Origin: Ilumatobacteraceae bacterium
Lineage (GTDB): Bacteria; Actinomycetota; Acidimicrobiia; Acidimicrobiales; Ilumatobacteraceae
Direction: 5' to 3'
Length of the DNA: 64,000 nt
NCBI GenBank assembly: GCA_033344875.1
Contig: JAWPMO010000001.1
Coordinates: 1,637,595 to 1,701,594 of the forward strand
The position numbers were made by a program, and so were the translations under genes. The notes below the pieces were generated by a model that saw nothing but the letters and a program-made list of their open reading frames with translations, was not told the origin of the DNA and did not search any database. Every line of letters starts with the position of its first letter. Position 1 is the first letter of the stretch. This document shows, one piece after another, positions 15,438 to 24,271 of this stretch.

Positions 15438-16247
15438 ATGACCGCTTACGTGTCGGCGTCCGGCCCGAGCGCTGCGTTCTTCGATCTCGACCGGACCCTG
15501 ATCGCCGGGTCGTCGGCGTTCGCGCTCGCCATCGCCGCCCGCTCGACCGGCATGATGCCCACCAGGGAGCTGCTGCGCGATGCGGTCTCGGCGGCGACGT
15601 TCAAGATGCGCGGCGACCACGACACGGGCGCCAGCGATGCCGCTCGCGATCGCATCCTCGGCTTCGTGCGCGGGCACCGACAAGACGACCTCCTCGCACT
15701 CAACGAGCAGGTGCTGCCGGTCCTGCTCGGCAAGATCCGACCCGAGGCACGCCGTCTCGTCGACATCCACCGTCATGCGGGCCGGTCCACGTACATCGTG
15801 TCGGCGGCGCCGAAAGAGATCGTCGAGCCACTCGCCGTGTCGCTGGGCATGACCGGCGGGATCGGCACCGTCGGCGAGGTCGTCGACGGCGTCTACACCG
15901 GGCGACTCGACGGGCCCTTCTGCTACGGCACCGGCAAGGTCGACGCCATCGTCGCGCTCGCCCGCTGGGACGGCCTCGACCTCACCCAGTGCTACGCGTA
16001 CAGCGACTCGGCGAGCGACCTCCCGATGCTGAGCGCGGTGGGCCACCCGGTCGCGGTCAACCCCGACAACAAGCTCGAGCGTCACGCCCGCGAGCACGGC
16101 TGGCCGGTCGTCATCTTCAGCCAGCGCACCAAGACCGTCATCCGCCGCACCGCCGCCGGTGTCGCATCGGCCGGGCTCGCGGCCGGCACGTTCGCGGCCG
16201 GGATCGAGATGGGCACCCGACGGGCGCGACGGGCCTGGTTCCGCTGA
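15438..16247 (+). CDS. HAD-IB family hydrolase
   Basis: 269 aa SerB/CicA-type HAD phosphatase. The nucleophile and acid are D16 and D18 in FFDLDRTLIAGSSAF; motif II is TYIVSAAPKEIVEPLA; motif III/IV is GTGKVDAIVALA...YAYSDSASDLPMLSAVG with the metal Asp pair. It could act on phosphoserine-like small molecules or lysophospholipids; the family also includes acyltransferase-linked members. The C-terminus ends in an Ala/Gly-rich hydrophobic stretch (ASAGLAAGTFAAGIEMG) and a basic tail, possibly a membrane-contacting helix. Confidence 0.88.
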   Translation: MTAYVSASGPSAAFFDLDRTLIAGSSAFALAIAARSTGMMPTRELLRDAVSAATFKMRGDHDTGASDAARDRILGFVRGHRQDDLLALNEQVLPVLLGKIRPEARRLVDIHRHAGRSTYIVSAAPKEIVEPLAVSLGMTGGIGTVGEVVDGVYTGRLDGPFCYGTGKVDAIVALARWDGLDLTQCYAYSDSASDLPMLSAVGHPVAVNPDNKLERHAREHGWPVVIFSQRTKTVIRRTAAGVASAGLAAGTFAAGIEMGTRRARRAWFR

Positions 16248-16249
16248 CC

Positions 16250-17038
16250 TCAGCCGCGCGGCACCAGCGCGAGCTGACGCGAGTGGGCGACCAACCGGCC
16301 CGCGGAGTCCCAGAGTTCGCCCGACTCGTCGAACATGCCGTCGGCCATGAAGCGGCTGGAGAACCGACCGCGCAGCGCACCGGGGGCGGGGACGCCCCTG
16401 ACGTGCACGGTGAGTTCGAGTGTCGGCGACCAGCCGAGCGGGAACTCCGCTCGGTTGAACACGACCGGAGCGAACGCATCGGTCGCCATCAGGAGCGCGA
16501 ACACGTCGATCCGGTCGGTGTCGGGCAGCGCGAACCAGCCGTGGGCCTCCGCGGTGCCGCTCGGCCGCCCGTCGCGGAAGCCGGCGTCGATCGGACGCAC
16601 GCTCGACACGATCCGGTCGTGGAATCCCGAATCGACGGGCGGCGACGCGGACACGCACTCCTCGACGGGCGGCAGGTCCGGAGGTTCGCCGACGATCACG
16701 GACGGGCCGCCGGGCTCCTGCTCGGCGAAGGTGCCCAACAGGGCCAGCACCTCGGTCTCGCCGGCCCGGACCCGGGCGGCGACCGTGGCCGTCCGACGGC
16801 CGGAACGGATCACGTCGACGTCGATGACGACCGGTCCGGGGCGACCGGGGGCGAGGTAGTGCGCCGTCAGCGACAGCGGTGGTCGTCCGACGGCGTCGCT
16901 CATCGCCCGAGCCGCCAGCGCGATCACGTAGCCGCCGTTCGCGTTCCCGCCGATGTCCCACCCTGGAGCGATCCGGGCGTCGTACCCCCCGTCGGCTCGA
17001 CGGCGGACGGCGGTGGCAGCTTCGAACTCGGTCGACAC
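16250..17038 (-). CDS. TesB-like acyl-CoA thioesterase family protein
   Basis: 262 aa with a double-hotdog arrangement: the first hotdog (about 15-120) holds WDIGGNANGGYVIALAARAM and LTAHYLAPGRPGPVVIDVDV, the second (about 150-260) ends DESGELWDSAGRLVAHSRQLALV, a classic thioesterase (TesB/4HBT_3) ending. It hydrolyses acyl-CoA; chain preference unknown. GTG start with TAGTCT seven bases upstream (leaderless). Convergent with the HAD gene, leaving a 2-bp gap, and divergent from metG. Confidence 0.88.
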   Translation of the reverse strand: MSTEFEAATAVRRRADGGYDARIAPGWDIGGNANGGYVIALAARAMSDAVGRPPLSLTAHYLAPGRPGPVVIDVDVIRSGRRTATVAARVRAGETEVLALLGTFAEQEPGGPSVIVGEPPDLPPVEECVSASPPVDSGFHDRIVSSVRPIDAGFRDGRPSGTAEAHGWFALPDTDRIDVFALLMATDAFAPVVFNRAEFPLGWSPTLELTVHVRGVPAPGALRGRFSSRFMADGMFDESGELWDSAGRLVAHSRQLALVPRG

Positions 17039-17051
17039 GGCCGGAAGACTA
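17039..17051 (-). promoter_or_regulatory. Leaderless -10 box (TAGTCT) for thioesterase gene
   Basis: TAGTCT (17051-17046, minus) with 7 bases to GTG 17038. It is back-to-back with the metG promoter. Confidence 0.5.
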
Positions 17052-17104
17052 TGAGCTGTACCCGCCGCGGCCGAACTCGGCCGTCGTTCGCGGGGCGCGA
17101 TCGG

Positions 17105-17117
17105 TAGCGTCAGGGGC
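17105..17117 (+). promoter_or_regulatory. Leaderless -10 box (TAGCGT) for metG
   Basis: TAGCGT at 17105-17110, 7 bases, then GTG 17118. No Shine-Dalgarno sequence. Confidence 0.55.
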
Positions 17118-18638
17118 GTGAGCAGGTTCTACGTCACCACGCCGATCTACTACGTCAACGCGGAACCCCACCTGGGGCATGCGTACACGACGATCGTCGG
17201 CGACGCGCTCGCCCGCTGGCACCGTCTGCTCGGTGACGACGTCAAGTTCCTCACGGGCACCGACGAGCACGGCCTGAAGATCCAGCAGGCGGCCGAGGCG
17301 GCCGGCAAGTCACCACAGGCGTTCACCGACGAGATCGCGCCCAAGTTCGAGCACGCGTGGGAGCGCCTGAACATCGCCAACGACGACTTCATCCGCACGA
17401 CCGAACCGCGCCACAAAGCAGCGGTCGCCGAGCTGCTGCAGCGCTGCTACGACGCCGGCGACATCGAACTCGACACCTACAGCGGGAAGTACTGCGTCGG
17501 ATGCGAGCTCTACTACGCGGACGACGAGCTGGTCGAGGTCGACGGCGTCGCCGAGTGCTGTCCGATCCACAAGCGACCGGTCGAGACGCTCGAGGAGGAG
17601 AACTACTTCTTCCGACTGAGCCGGTTCGAGGACCGACTGCTCGATTGGTACACGCAGCACCCGGGAGCGATGAAGCCCGACAACCGGGCCAACGAGGCGA
17701 TCGGCCTGATCAAGGGCGGTCTGCGCGACTTCTCGATCAGCCGGACCAGTCTCGAATGGGGCATTCCGCTGCCGTGGGACCCCGGGCACGTCACCTACGT
17801 CTGGTTCGACGCGCTGACGAACTACCTGGCCGCGACCGGTTTCGGCGACGATCAGCAGGACTACACCGACTGGTGGCCCGCCGACTTCCACCTGATCGGC
17901 AAGGACATCGTCCGTCAGCACTGCGTGTACTGGCCGGCGATGCTGATGTCCGCCGGGGTCGAGCTCCCGAAGGGTTGGGGCATCGGCGGATGGCTGCTCG
18001 TCGACGGTGAGAAGATGGCCAAGTCCGGCGGCAACGTCGTCAACCCGCTCGATCTCATCGACACGGTCGGCGTCGACGGGTTCCGCTACTACGTGCTCGC
18101 CGAGACGCCGTACGGCAGCGACGGCGACTTCAGCTACGAAGGTCTGGTCGGCAGGTACAACAGCGACCTCGCGAACAATCTGGGCAACCTGGCCGCGCGA
18201 GTCGCCACGGTCGTCGCCAAGAAGTGCGACGGCATCGGGCCGGCACCCAGCGCCGACAGCCCGCTCGCCGCCGCGGCGGTCAGCGCCTACGCCGAGACCG
18301 CGCAGGGGTGGGACGACGTCGCCCCGTCGAAGGCCCTCGACGCCACCTGGTCGCTGATCCGCGCCACGAACGGTTACCTCGAGGCCAACGAACCGTGGAA
18401 GTCCGAGCCCGGCGCCGAGGTCGACGCCGTGATGGGCGACGCGCTCGAGGCGTTGCGGATCGTGGCGATCCTGGCGTTCCCGGCTGTGCCCGAGACCGCG
18501 CAGGCGGTGTGGGAGCGGATCGGCTTCGAGTCCGACATCGTCGACCAGCGGCTGCCGGACGCCGCGGCGTGGGGCGGGTATCCCGGCGGGCTGACGGTGA
18601 CCAAGGGCGACTCCCTCTTCCCCCGCATCAAGCTGTGA
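17118..18638 (+). CDS. metG: Methionine--tRNA ligase
   Basis: 506 aa class I synthetase. The HIGH motif is PHLGHAYTT, the KMSKS loop reads KMAKSGGN, and the zinc-knob region is YCVGCELYYADDELVE...ECCPIHKRPVE. WFDALTNYLAATGFGDDQ and HLIGKDIVRQHCVYWPAMLM shape the active site. It lacks the C-terminal EMAP/tRNA-binding extension, as in the shorter MetG form. It charges initiator and elongator tRNA-Met. It leads a coupled run metG-tatD and then the rsmA-ispE genes, an order common in actinobacteria. Confidence 0.97.
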   Translation: MSRFYVTTPIYYVNAEPHLGHAYTTIVGDALARWHRLLGDDVKFLTGTDEHGLKIQQAAEAAGKSPQAFTDEIAPKFEHAWERLNIANDDFIRTTEPRHKAAVAELLQRCYDAGDIELDTYSGKYCVGCELYYADDELVEVDGVAECCPIHKRPVETLEEENYFFRLSRFEDRLLDWYTQHPGAMKPDNRANEAIGLIKGGLRDFSISRTSLEWGIPLPWDPGHVTYVWFDALTNYLAATGFGDDQQDYTDWWPADFHLIGKDIVRQHCVYWPAMLMSAGVELPKGWGIGGWLLVDGEKMAKSGGNVVNPLDLIDTVGVDGFRYYVLAETPYGSDGDFSYEGLVGRYNSDLANNLGNLAARVATVVAKKCDGIGPAPSADSPLAAAAVSAYAETAQGWDDVAPSKALDATWSLIRATNGYLEANEPWKSEPGAEVDAVMGDALEALRIVAILAFPAVPETAQAVWERIGFESDIVDQRLPDAAAWGGYPGGLTVTKGDSLFPRIKL

Positions 18639-19396
18639 ACCTGTTCGACAGCCACTGCCACGTCCACGACGAGCGGATGCCCGGCGGTGTCGACGGCGCG
18701 GTCGAAGCCGCCCGAGCGGCCGGGGTCACGACGATGGTCACGGTCGGTTGCGACCGCGAGACATCGCTGGCGGCCATCGCCGCGGCCGAGCGGCACCCCG
18801 ATGTGTGGGCCACCGTCGGCCTCCACCCCCACGAAGCGCTGCACACGGTCGACACGATCACCGACCTCTTCGACCACCCGCGCGTGGTCGCCGTCGGCGA
18901 GGCGGGGCTCGACCACTACTACGACCATTCGCCGCGGGCCGAACAGGCGGAGGCGTTCGCGGCGCAGATCCGCCTGGCCCACGAGCTCGCACTCCCGCTG
19001 GTCATCCACACGCGCGACGCGTGGGACGAGACGTTCGAGATCCTCGACGCGGAGGGCATGCCCGAGCGCACGATCTTCCACTGCTTCACGGGCGGTCCCG
19101 CCGAGGCGGCCGGGTGCCTCGAGCGCGACGCGTACGTGAGCTTCTCGGGCATCGTCACGTTCAAGAGCGCGGCCGACGTCCAGGCCGCCGCCACGATCGT
19201 GCCGATCGACCGCATGCTCGTCGAGACCGACGCGCCGTACCTGGCGCCCGTGCCCCATCGCGGCAAGACCAACCAGCCCGCCTGGGTGGCCCACACCACG
19301 CAGTTCCTCGCCGACCTCCGTGACGAACCGGTCACGGCCATCGCCGACGCGACGTCCGCGAACGGCCGGGCGGCGTTCCCGAAGATCGGAAGCTGA
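18635..19396 (+). CDS. TatD family metal-dependent hydrolase (DNase)
   Basis: 253 aa TIM-barrel hydrolase. Metal ligands are visible in FDSHCHVHDERM (HxH), GEAGLDHYY, LVIHTRDAWDET, IFHCFTGG and VETDAPYLAPVPHRGKTNQP. TatD proteins show 3'-5' exonuclease or deoxyribonuclease activity. The GTG at 18635 overlaps the metG stop (GTGA), so translation is coupled. Confidence 0.94.
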   Translation: MNLFDSHCHVHDERMPGGVDGAVEAARAAGVTTMVTVGCDRETSLAAIAAAERHPDVWATVGLHPHEALHTVDTITDLFDHPRVVAVGEAGLDHYYDHSPRAEQAEAFAAQIRLAHELALPLVIHTRDAWDETFEILDAEGMPERTIFHCFTGGPAEAAGCLERDAYVSFSGIVTFKSAADVQAAATIVPIDRMLVETDAPYLAPVPHRGKTNQPAWVAHTTQFLADLRDEPVTAIADATSANGRAAFPKIGS

Positions 19397-19458
19397 CCGG
19401 CCGCAGTAGCCTGGAAGCCGCTGCCCGCCCTGCCCCACCCGGCGGCGTACGACCCACG

Positions 19459-20010
19459 ATGCACGAAGATTTTGCGCAACGACGACGAGTCGCCCTCGCC
19501 CTGGCGATCACGGTGATCCTGGTGCCGGCGGCGTTCCTGCTCAACCGGGGCGGTACCGACGCCGCCGACGAACCCGACAGCACGCTCGTCGGCCCCGCGA
19601 TCATCCCGGGGGCGAGCACGCCGCCCACGCTCGACGAGGCGTCCGACGGTCCGAACGCCACCACCGATCCGATGGGCACCACGCCCCCCGATTACATCCA
19701 GGGCACGGTTCCGCCACAGGCCGACGATCCGGCGACGATCGCGATCCCGCGGGTCGGCCGCTCGATCCGTGGCGCGGCCAGCTTCAGCCGCAGCATCACC
19801 GACCCCGCCGCGTGCCAGATCCGTGACGTGGCCACCATCCCGTTCGACACGGCGATCACGGTCACCAACCTCGACAACAGCCAGAGCATCCGCTGCATCG
19901 TGAGCGTCGGCGGCGCGGTGCCCGATCAGGCGGTCATCCTGAGCGCCGACGCGTTCCTCCAGATCGGTGATCTCACCGACGCCCCCCTGTCGGTCGAGAT
20001 CTCCTGGTGA
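19459..20010 (+). CDS. Membrane-anchored or secreted protein with possible RlpA-like (DPBB) C-terminus
   Basis: 183 aa. One N-terminal hydrophobic segment (about 11-28, VALALAITVILVPAAFLL) after a basic start serves as signal or anchor. About 70 residues rich in Pro/Thr/Asp follow as a linker. The last 80 residues include TAITVTNLDNSQSIRCIVS and ILSADAFLQIGDLTDAP, a pattern like the end of RlpA-type double-psi beta-barrels; two cysteines flank it. The RlpA link is an inference. It lies in the tatD-rsmA gap where cell-wall resuscitation-type genes often sit in actinobacteria. It overlaps rsmA by 4 bases. Confidence 0.7.
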   Translation: MHEDFAQRRRVALALAITVILVPAAFLLNRGGTDAADEPDSTLVGPAIIPGASTPPTLDEASDGPNATTDPMGTTPPDYIQGTVPPQADDPATIAIPRVGRSIRGAASFSRSITDPAACQIRDVATIPFDTAITVTNLDNSQSIRCIVSVGGAVPDQAVILSADAFLQIGDLTDAPLSVEISW

Positions 20011-20819
20011 CGCACTCCCGCACCCGAATCCACGATCTGCTGGGCGCCGGCGGCCTGGCACCGCGACGCGACCTCGGTCAGAACTTCGTCGCGGACCCGA
20101 ACACCGTGCGGCGGATCGCTTCGCTCGCCGCCATCGGCTCCGGCGACCACGTGGTCGAGATCGGTGCCGGCCTCGGTTCGCTCACCCTCGCACTGGCGGA
20201 GACCGGCGCCGCCGTCACGGCGATCGAGGTCGATCACGGCATCGTCCCGGCGCTCCGCAACGTGGTCGCCGACCTCGACAACGTCCACGTCGTCGAAGGT
20301 GACGCCACCCGACTCGACTGGACCGAACTCCTCGCCGGCGCCGATCGGTGGACCCTGGTCGCCAACCTGCCCTACAACGTCGCCACGCCGCTCGTGTGCG
20401 ACCTCCTCGACGACGTCCCCCAGGTCGAGTCCCTGCTCGTCATGGTGCAGCGGGAAGTCGCCGAGCGGATGGCCGCCGGCCCCGGATCGAAGCAGTACGG
20501 CGCAGTCAGCCTCAAGGTCGCCTACTGGGCGAGCGCCCGCGTGGTCGGACTCGTTCCGGCATCGGTCTTCGTCCCGCGACCCAACGTCGAGTCGGCGCTC
20601 GTCCGGATCGACCGGCGTCCGCCGCCCGACGTGGCGCCCGGCGTACTCTTCACGCTGGTCAAGGCGGCGTTCGGGCAGCGCCGCAAGATGCTGCGCAAGT
20701 CGCTCCGCGACCGCGTGTCCGCCGAACAGTTCGAGTCCGCCGGTGTGTCGCCGGAGGCGCGCCCCGAGGAGTTGGGCCTCGACGCCTGGTGCCGGCTCGC
20801 GACGGCGGTGGCGCCGTGA
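20007..20819 (+). CDS. rsmA: 16S rRNA (adenine(1518)-N(6)/adenine(1519)-N(6))-dimethyltransferase
   Basis: 270 aa KsgA/RsmA. DLGQNFVADPNTVRRIA, the SAM motif VVEIGAGLGSLTLALAE, the catalytic VANLPYNVATPLV (NLPY) and KAAFGQRRKMLRKSL are diagnostic. It dimethylates two adenines near the 3' end of 16S rRNA. GTG start overlapping the upstream gene, and its own stop overlaps ispE (GTGA). Confidence 0.97.
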   Translation: MTHSRTRIHDLLGAGGLAPRRDLGQNFVADPNTVRRIASLAAIGSGDHVVEIGAGLGSLTLALAETGAAVTAIEVDHGIVPALRNVVADLDNVHVVEGDATRLDWTELLAGADRWTLVANLPYNVATPLVCDLLDDVPQVESLLVMVQREVAERMAAGPGSKQYGAVSLKVAYWASARVVGLVPASVFVPRPNVESALVRIDRRPPPDVAPGVLFTLVKAAFGQRRKMLRKSLRDRVSAEQFESAGVSPEARPEELGLDAWCRLATAVAP

Positions 20820-21568
20820 TCACGCCGGCTCCCGCCAAGCTCACGTTGTCGCTGCAGGTCACCGGCACCCGTGACGACGGCTACCACCTGATCGACGCCG
20901 AGATGGTCAGCCTGTCGTTGGCCGACGAACTCGAGTTCGTGGCCACGGCCGAGCCCACCAGTCTCCGAGTCGGTGGCCCCTTCGCCGACGGGGTCCCGAC
21001 CGACGAGTCGAATCTCGTCGCTGCGGCACTGCGACGGGCCGGACGATCGGCGAGCGTCGAGATCCGCAAGAACATCCCGCACGGCGGCGGGCTCGGCGGC
21101 GGGTCGACCGATGCCGCCGCGGCGCTCCGATGGGCCGGTTGGTCGGCGACGCCCGACGACCTGATCCGGGCGAGCGAGATCGGTGCCGACGTCGCGTTCT
21201 GCCTCGTCGGTGGACGCGCCCGGGTGAGCGGTATCGGCGAGATCGTCGAACCGCTCCCCCACGTCGACCGCACCGTCACCCTCGTGATCCCGCCGCTCCA
21301 CGTCAGCACGCCGGCCGTGTATCGGGCGTGGGACGAGCTCGGCGGGCCGACCGGCGACGGTCCCAACGATCTCGAGGCCGCGGCGATCGCGGTCGAGCCA
21401 GAACTGGCGCGTTGGCGAGATCTGATCGAGGCGGCGTGTGGCCGGACCCCGATCCTCGCCGGCAGCGGCGCGACCTGGTTCGTGCACGGGGAGCACGACA
21501 ACGCCCTCGCTGCCGTGGGCAACGAGGGCGCAGAAATCTTGGTCGCGACGACGACCCGAGCATCCTGA
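20816..21568 (+). CDS. ispE: 4-(cytidine 5'-diphospho)-2-C-methyl-D-erythritol kinase
   Basis: 250 aa GHMP kinase of the non-mevalonate isoprenoid pathway. APAKLTLSLQVTGTRDDGYH at the N-terminus and the ATP loop NIPHGGGLGGGSTDAAAAL are diagnostic; the C-terminal GHMP part ends ILAGSGATWFV. Shorter than E. coli IspE (283 aa) but with all motifs. GTG start coupled to rsmA. Confidence 0.95.
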   Translation: MITPAPAKLTLSLQVTGTRDDGYHLIDAEMVSLSLADELEFVATAEPTSLRVGGPFADGVPTDESNLVAAALRRAGRSASVEIRKNIPHGGGLGGGSTDAAAALRWAGWSATPDDLIRASEIGADVAFCLVGGRARVSGIGEIVEPLPHVDRTVTLVIPPLHVSTPAVYRAWDELGGPTGDGPNDLEAAAIAVEPELARWRDLIEAACGRTPILAGSGATWFVHGEHDNALAAVGNEGAEILVATTTRAS

Positions 21569-21633
21569 CCTGGCATCGGCGACAACCGGGACCACGTCGG
21601 ATCGGGACGGCCGCGACGGCCGGACGGATGGAG

Positions 21634-21726
21634 TTATTTACGACGCTGATGACGCGTGCGGCGAAGCATCTTCTTGTGCTTCTTCTTGCGCATGCGCTTG
21701 CGGCGCTTCTTGACGAGCGATCCCAT
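21634..21726 (-). CDS. Small-subunit ribosomal protein bS22
   Basis: 30 aa, extremely basic. It begins MGSLVKKRRKRMRKKKHKK and ends TRHQRRK, matching the AURKAIP1/COX24-domain mini-protein that is bS22 in mycobacterial ribosomes (about 33 aa). A TAGCGT box lies 10 bases before the ATG on the minus strand. It is convergent with ispE (65 bp apart), with its promoter facing away from tRNA-Gln. Confidence 0.88.
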   Translation of the reverse strand: MGSLVKKRRKRMRKKKHKKMLRRTRHQRRK

Positions 21727-21742
21727 AAGGCTCGCCACGCTA
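21727..21742 (-). promoter_or_regulatory. -10 box (TAGCGT) for the bS22 gene
   Basis: TAGCGT (21742-21737, minus), 10 bases before the ATG; the leader would be about 3 nt. Confidence 0.45.
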
Positions 21743-21885
21743 TCGGGAAGGCCGCCAACCCGGACACCCGACTGCGGTCGAGTGCGTCCGGCACGGTGGT
21801 CGGCGACTTGGCGAACGGAGGTCGGCGACCGGCCGGCCGGGCGCTACCGTGGTGGCGTCGGCCGGCACGTCCGGTTCGGTGACCG

Positions 21886-21956
21886 TCCGGGGTCGTTCAA
21901 TGGTAGGACAGCGGTTTTTGGTGCCGTCGATGGGGGTTCGAATCCTCTCCCCGGAA
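21886..21956 (+). tRNA. tRNA-Gln (anticodon UUG)
   Basis: 71 nt. Acceptor TCCGGGG pairs with CCCCGGA, discriminator A; D arm GTTCAATGGTAGGAC; anticodon loop TTTTGGT gives TTG; T arm GGGGGTTCGAATCCTCTC. No CCA encoded. It sits 52 bp upstream of glmU and may be co-transcribed with it. Confidence 0.96.
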
Positions 21957-22008
21957 CGATGACTTCCCGCATTGCCGACGACCGCCCGTGTTCGGCCACG
22001 CTGCCGCG

Positions 22009-23097
22009 ATGACCGTCTCCGCGATCGTCCTCGCCGCCGGTGCCGGCACCCGGATGCGTTCCGAGCGGCCCAAGCCGCTGCACCGCATCTGCGGGCGTCC
22101 GATGGTGCTCCACGTCATCCACGCGCTCGAGCGGCTCGAACCGGCACGGACCGCGGTGGTCGTGGGCCACGGTGCCGAGCAGGTCACCAAGCGTGTCCAG
22201 GCGTCGGCACCCGACTGGGCCAACGTCGTGTTCGCCGAGCAGGTCGAGCAGAACGGCACGGGCGACGCTGCGGCGATCGGTATGGCCTCGCTCGGTGGCG
22301 ACGACTACGACGACGATGCGACGGTCATCGTCCTGCCCGGCGACACGCCGCTGCTCGACGCCGACACGCTCGACGAGTTGGTCGCCACCCACGTCGCGAA
22401 CTCCAACGCCGCCACGATGCTCACGAGCGTCATGCCCGACCCGACCGGCTACGGCCGCGTGCTGCGCGCGTCCGACGGCCGGGTCCTGCGCATCGTCGAA
22501 CAGCGCGACGCCTCCCCCGAAGAGCTCGACGTCACCGAGGTGTGCACGAGCATCTACGCGTTCCGACGCGATCTCCTCGGCCCGGCGTTGCGCAACCTCA
22601 ACACCGACAACTCCCAGGGCGAGTTCTACCTCACCGACGTCATCGCCGGTCTGGCCGGCATGGGCCACCGTGTCGGCGCGGTGCAGGCGCCTCCCACCGA
22701 GACACAGGGTGTCAACGACCGCTGGCAGCTCGCCCTCGCCGAACGCGAGCTCCGCAATCGCACGAACCGGCGGTGGCTGCTCAACGGCGTGACGATGCTC
22801 GACCCGCGCCAGACCTTCATCGACGTCTCGGTCCGACTCGGTCGCGATGTCACGATCTACCCGGGCACGATCCTGCAGGGCGACACCGTCGTCGGAGACG
22901 GCACCGACCTCGGCCCCGACACCCAGCTCGACAGCTGTCGAGTGGGCGACGATTGCGTGGTCAGCCACACCGTCGCGGTCGACGCATCGATCGGCGACGG
23001 GGCCACGGTCGGCCCCTACGCCCACCTGCCGGCCGGCGCTTCCGTCGTTGCCGGGTCCACGACCGGCGCGTTCTACACTGCACCTGTTCCCGACTGA
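22009..23097 (+). CDS. glmU: GlmU-like UDP-N-acetylglucosamine pyrophosphorylase, C-terminally truncated
   Basis: 362 aa. The N-terminal 235 residues are a complete GlmU uridylyltransferase: IVLAAGAGTRMRSERPKPLH, AEQVEQNGTGDAAAIGMAS, PGDTPLL, GYGRVLRASDGRV and STSI-like TEVCTSIYAF. A linker with GVNDRWQLALAERELRNR leads into left-handed beta-helix repeats (about 265-350). The protein ends at GPYAHLPAGASVVAGSTTGAFY, where E. coli GlmU (456 aa) continues for about another 100 residues carrying the acetyltransferase site. The acetyltransferase half is thus probably inactive or reduced. The stop is followed 30 bp later by prs with its own GGGGAGGGG site. Confidence 0.88.
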   Translation: MTVSAIVLAAGAGTRMRSERPKPLHRICGRPMVLHVIHALERLEPARTAVVVGHGAEQVTKRVQASAPDWANVVFAEQVEQNGTGDAAAIGMASLGGDDYDDDATVIVLPGDTPLLDADTLDELVATHVANSNAATMLTSVMPDPTGYGRVLRASDGRVLRIVEQRDASPEELDVTEVCTSIYAFRRDLLGPALRNLNTDNSQGEFYLTDVIAGLAGMGHRVGAVQAPPTETQGVNDRWQLALAERELRNRTNRRWLLNGVTMLDPRQTFIDVSVRLGRDVTIYPGTILQGDTVVGDGTDLGPDTQLDSCRVGDDCVVSHTVAVDASIGDGATVGPYAHLPAGASVVAGSTTGAFYTAPVPD

Positions 23098-23127
23098 CCG
23101 ATCATCGCCCCGGGGAGGGGCCCCCTC

Positions 23128-24120
23128 ATGGAAAAGGTCACCACCAAGAAGCTTGCGCTCTATTCGGGTCGCACCCATCCCGAGCTCGCGCAGGAAGTGG
23201 CACAGCACCTGGCGCAGCCGGTCGGAGACGCCAACATCGTCGAGTTCGCGAACGGCGAGATCCGGCCCCGATTCGCCGAGAGCGTGCGCGGTTCCGACGT
23301 GTTCATCATGCAGAGCCACTACGGCGTCGACGGCCACTCGGTCAACGATTCGCTGATGGAGCAGCTCGTCATGATCGACGCGGCGTACCGGGCGTCGGCC
23401 AAGCGCATCACCGCCGTGTGCCCGTTCTACGGGTACGCACGCCAAGACCGCAAGGCCGAAGGGCGCGAGCCGATCACCGCCCGGCTCGTCGCCGACATGT
23501 TCAAGGCCGCCGGCGCCAAGCGGATGATCTCGATCGACCTGCACTCCGGCCAGATCCAGGGTTTCTTCGACGGACCGGTCGACCATCTCACGGCCGGGCC
23601 GGTCCTCGAGAACTACATCCGTGCCCAGGCACCCGATGCGCCGGTCATCGTGTCGCCCGACTCGGGCCGCATCAAGGTCGCCGAGCGCATGGCCCAGCAC
23701 CTCCACGACTGCGACGCCGACATCGCGTTCATCTACAAGCGCCGCCCCAAGGGCCAGGCCAACGTGGTCGAGGCCAAAGAGGTCATCGGCGACGTCAAGG
23801 GTCGGCTGTGCATCCTGACGGACGACATGATCGACACCGGCGGCACGATCGTGTCGGCGGCCGAGATCCTGCTCGAACGAGGCGCCACCGAGGTCTGGGC
23901 GATGGCCACGCACGGCGTGCTGTCCGGTCCGGCGGTCGATCGTCTCAAGAACGCACCGCTCGAGCGCCTGATCCTCACCAACACGCTGCCGCTGCCGCCC
24001 GAGAAGCAGCTGCCGCAGATCGAGGTCCTGTCGGTCGCCGAGATCATCGCCGAAGCGCTGAGCGCCGTGTTCGACGACACCAGCGTCAGCGAGATCTTCG
24101 GCGGCGAGAACCTCGCCTGA
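23128..24120 (+). CDS. prs: Ribose-phosphate pyrophosphokinase
   Basis: 330 aa PRPP synthetase. ALYSGRTHPELAQEVAQHL, VEFANGEIRPRF, ITAVCPFYGYARQDRKAEGREP (catalytic flexible loop) and the PRPP-binding LTDDMIDTGGTIV are all present. It makes PRPP from ribose 5-phosphate and ATP for nucleotide, His and Trp synthesis. A glmU-prs-rplY-pth order is conserved in many Gram-positive bacteria and holds here, with one extra gene inserted. Confidence 0.97.
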   Translation: MEKVTTKKLALYSGRTHPELAQEVAQHLAQPVGDANIVEFANGEIRPRFAESVRGSDVFIMQSHYGVDGHSVNDSLMEQLVMIDAAYRASAKRITAVCPFYGYARQDRKAEGREPITARLVADMFKAAGAKRMISIDLHSGQIQGFFDGPVDHLTAGPVLENYIRAQAPDAPVIVSPDSGRIKVAERMAQHLHDCDADIAFIYKRRPKGQANVVEAKEVIGDVKGRLCILTDDMIDTGGTIVSAAEILLERGATEVWAMATHGVLSGPAVDRLKNAPLERLILTNTLPLPPEKQLPQIEVLSVAEIIAEALSAVFDDTSVSEIFGGENLA

Positions 24121-24187
24121 GGCGCCGTCTCCGGGCCGACGCGCCGACACCCCGACGCAACCTGGCGGTTGGTACCGAACCGGCGCG

Positions 24188-24209
24188 GTTCTGTCACCGT
24201 TCTGTCACC
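24188..24209 (+). repeat. Two tandem copies of an 11-bp unit GTTCTGTCACC
   Basis: Exact direct repeat in the 151-bp gap between prs and the next gene, 63 bp before that ATG. One helical turn apart, so it could bind a regulator; no factor is known. Confidence 0.6.
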
Positions 24210-24271
24210 GAGCGCCCGCAAGCTCGTTCCATCGCCGCACGCCGGTGGCGACACGAACCTGGAGGGCACGC

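Noticed and set aside
14220-16961. 913-aa minus-strand open frame
   Set aside because: It spans DUF192, rsmI, the HAD gene and out-of-frame thioesterase; long shadows are expected at this GC content.
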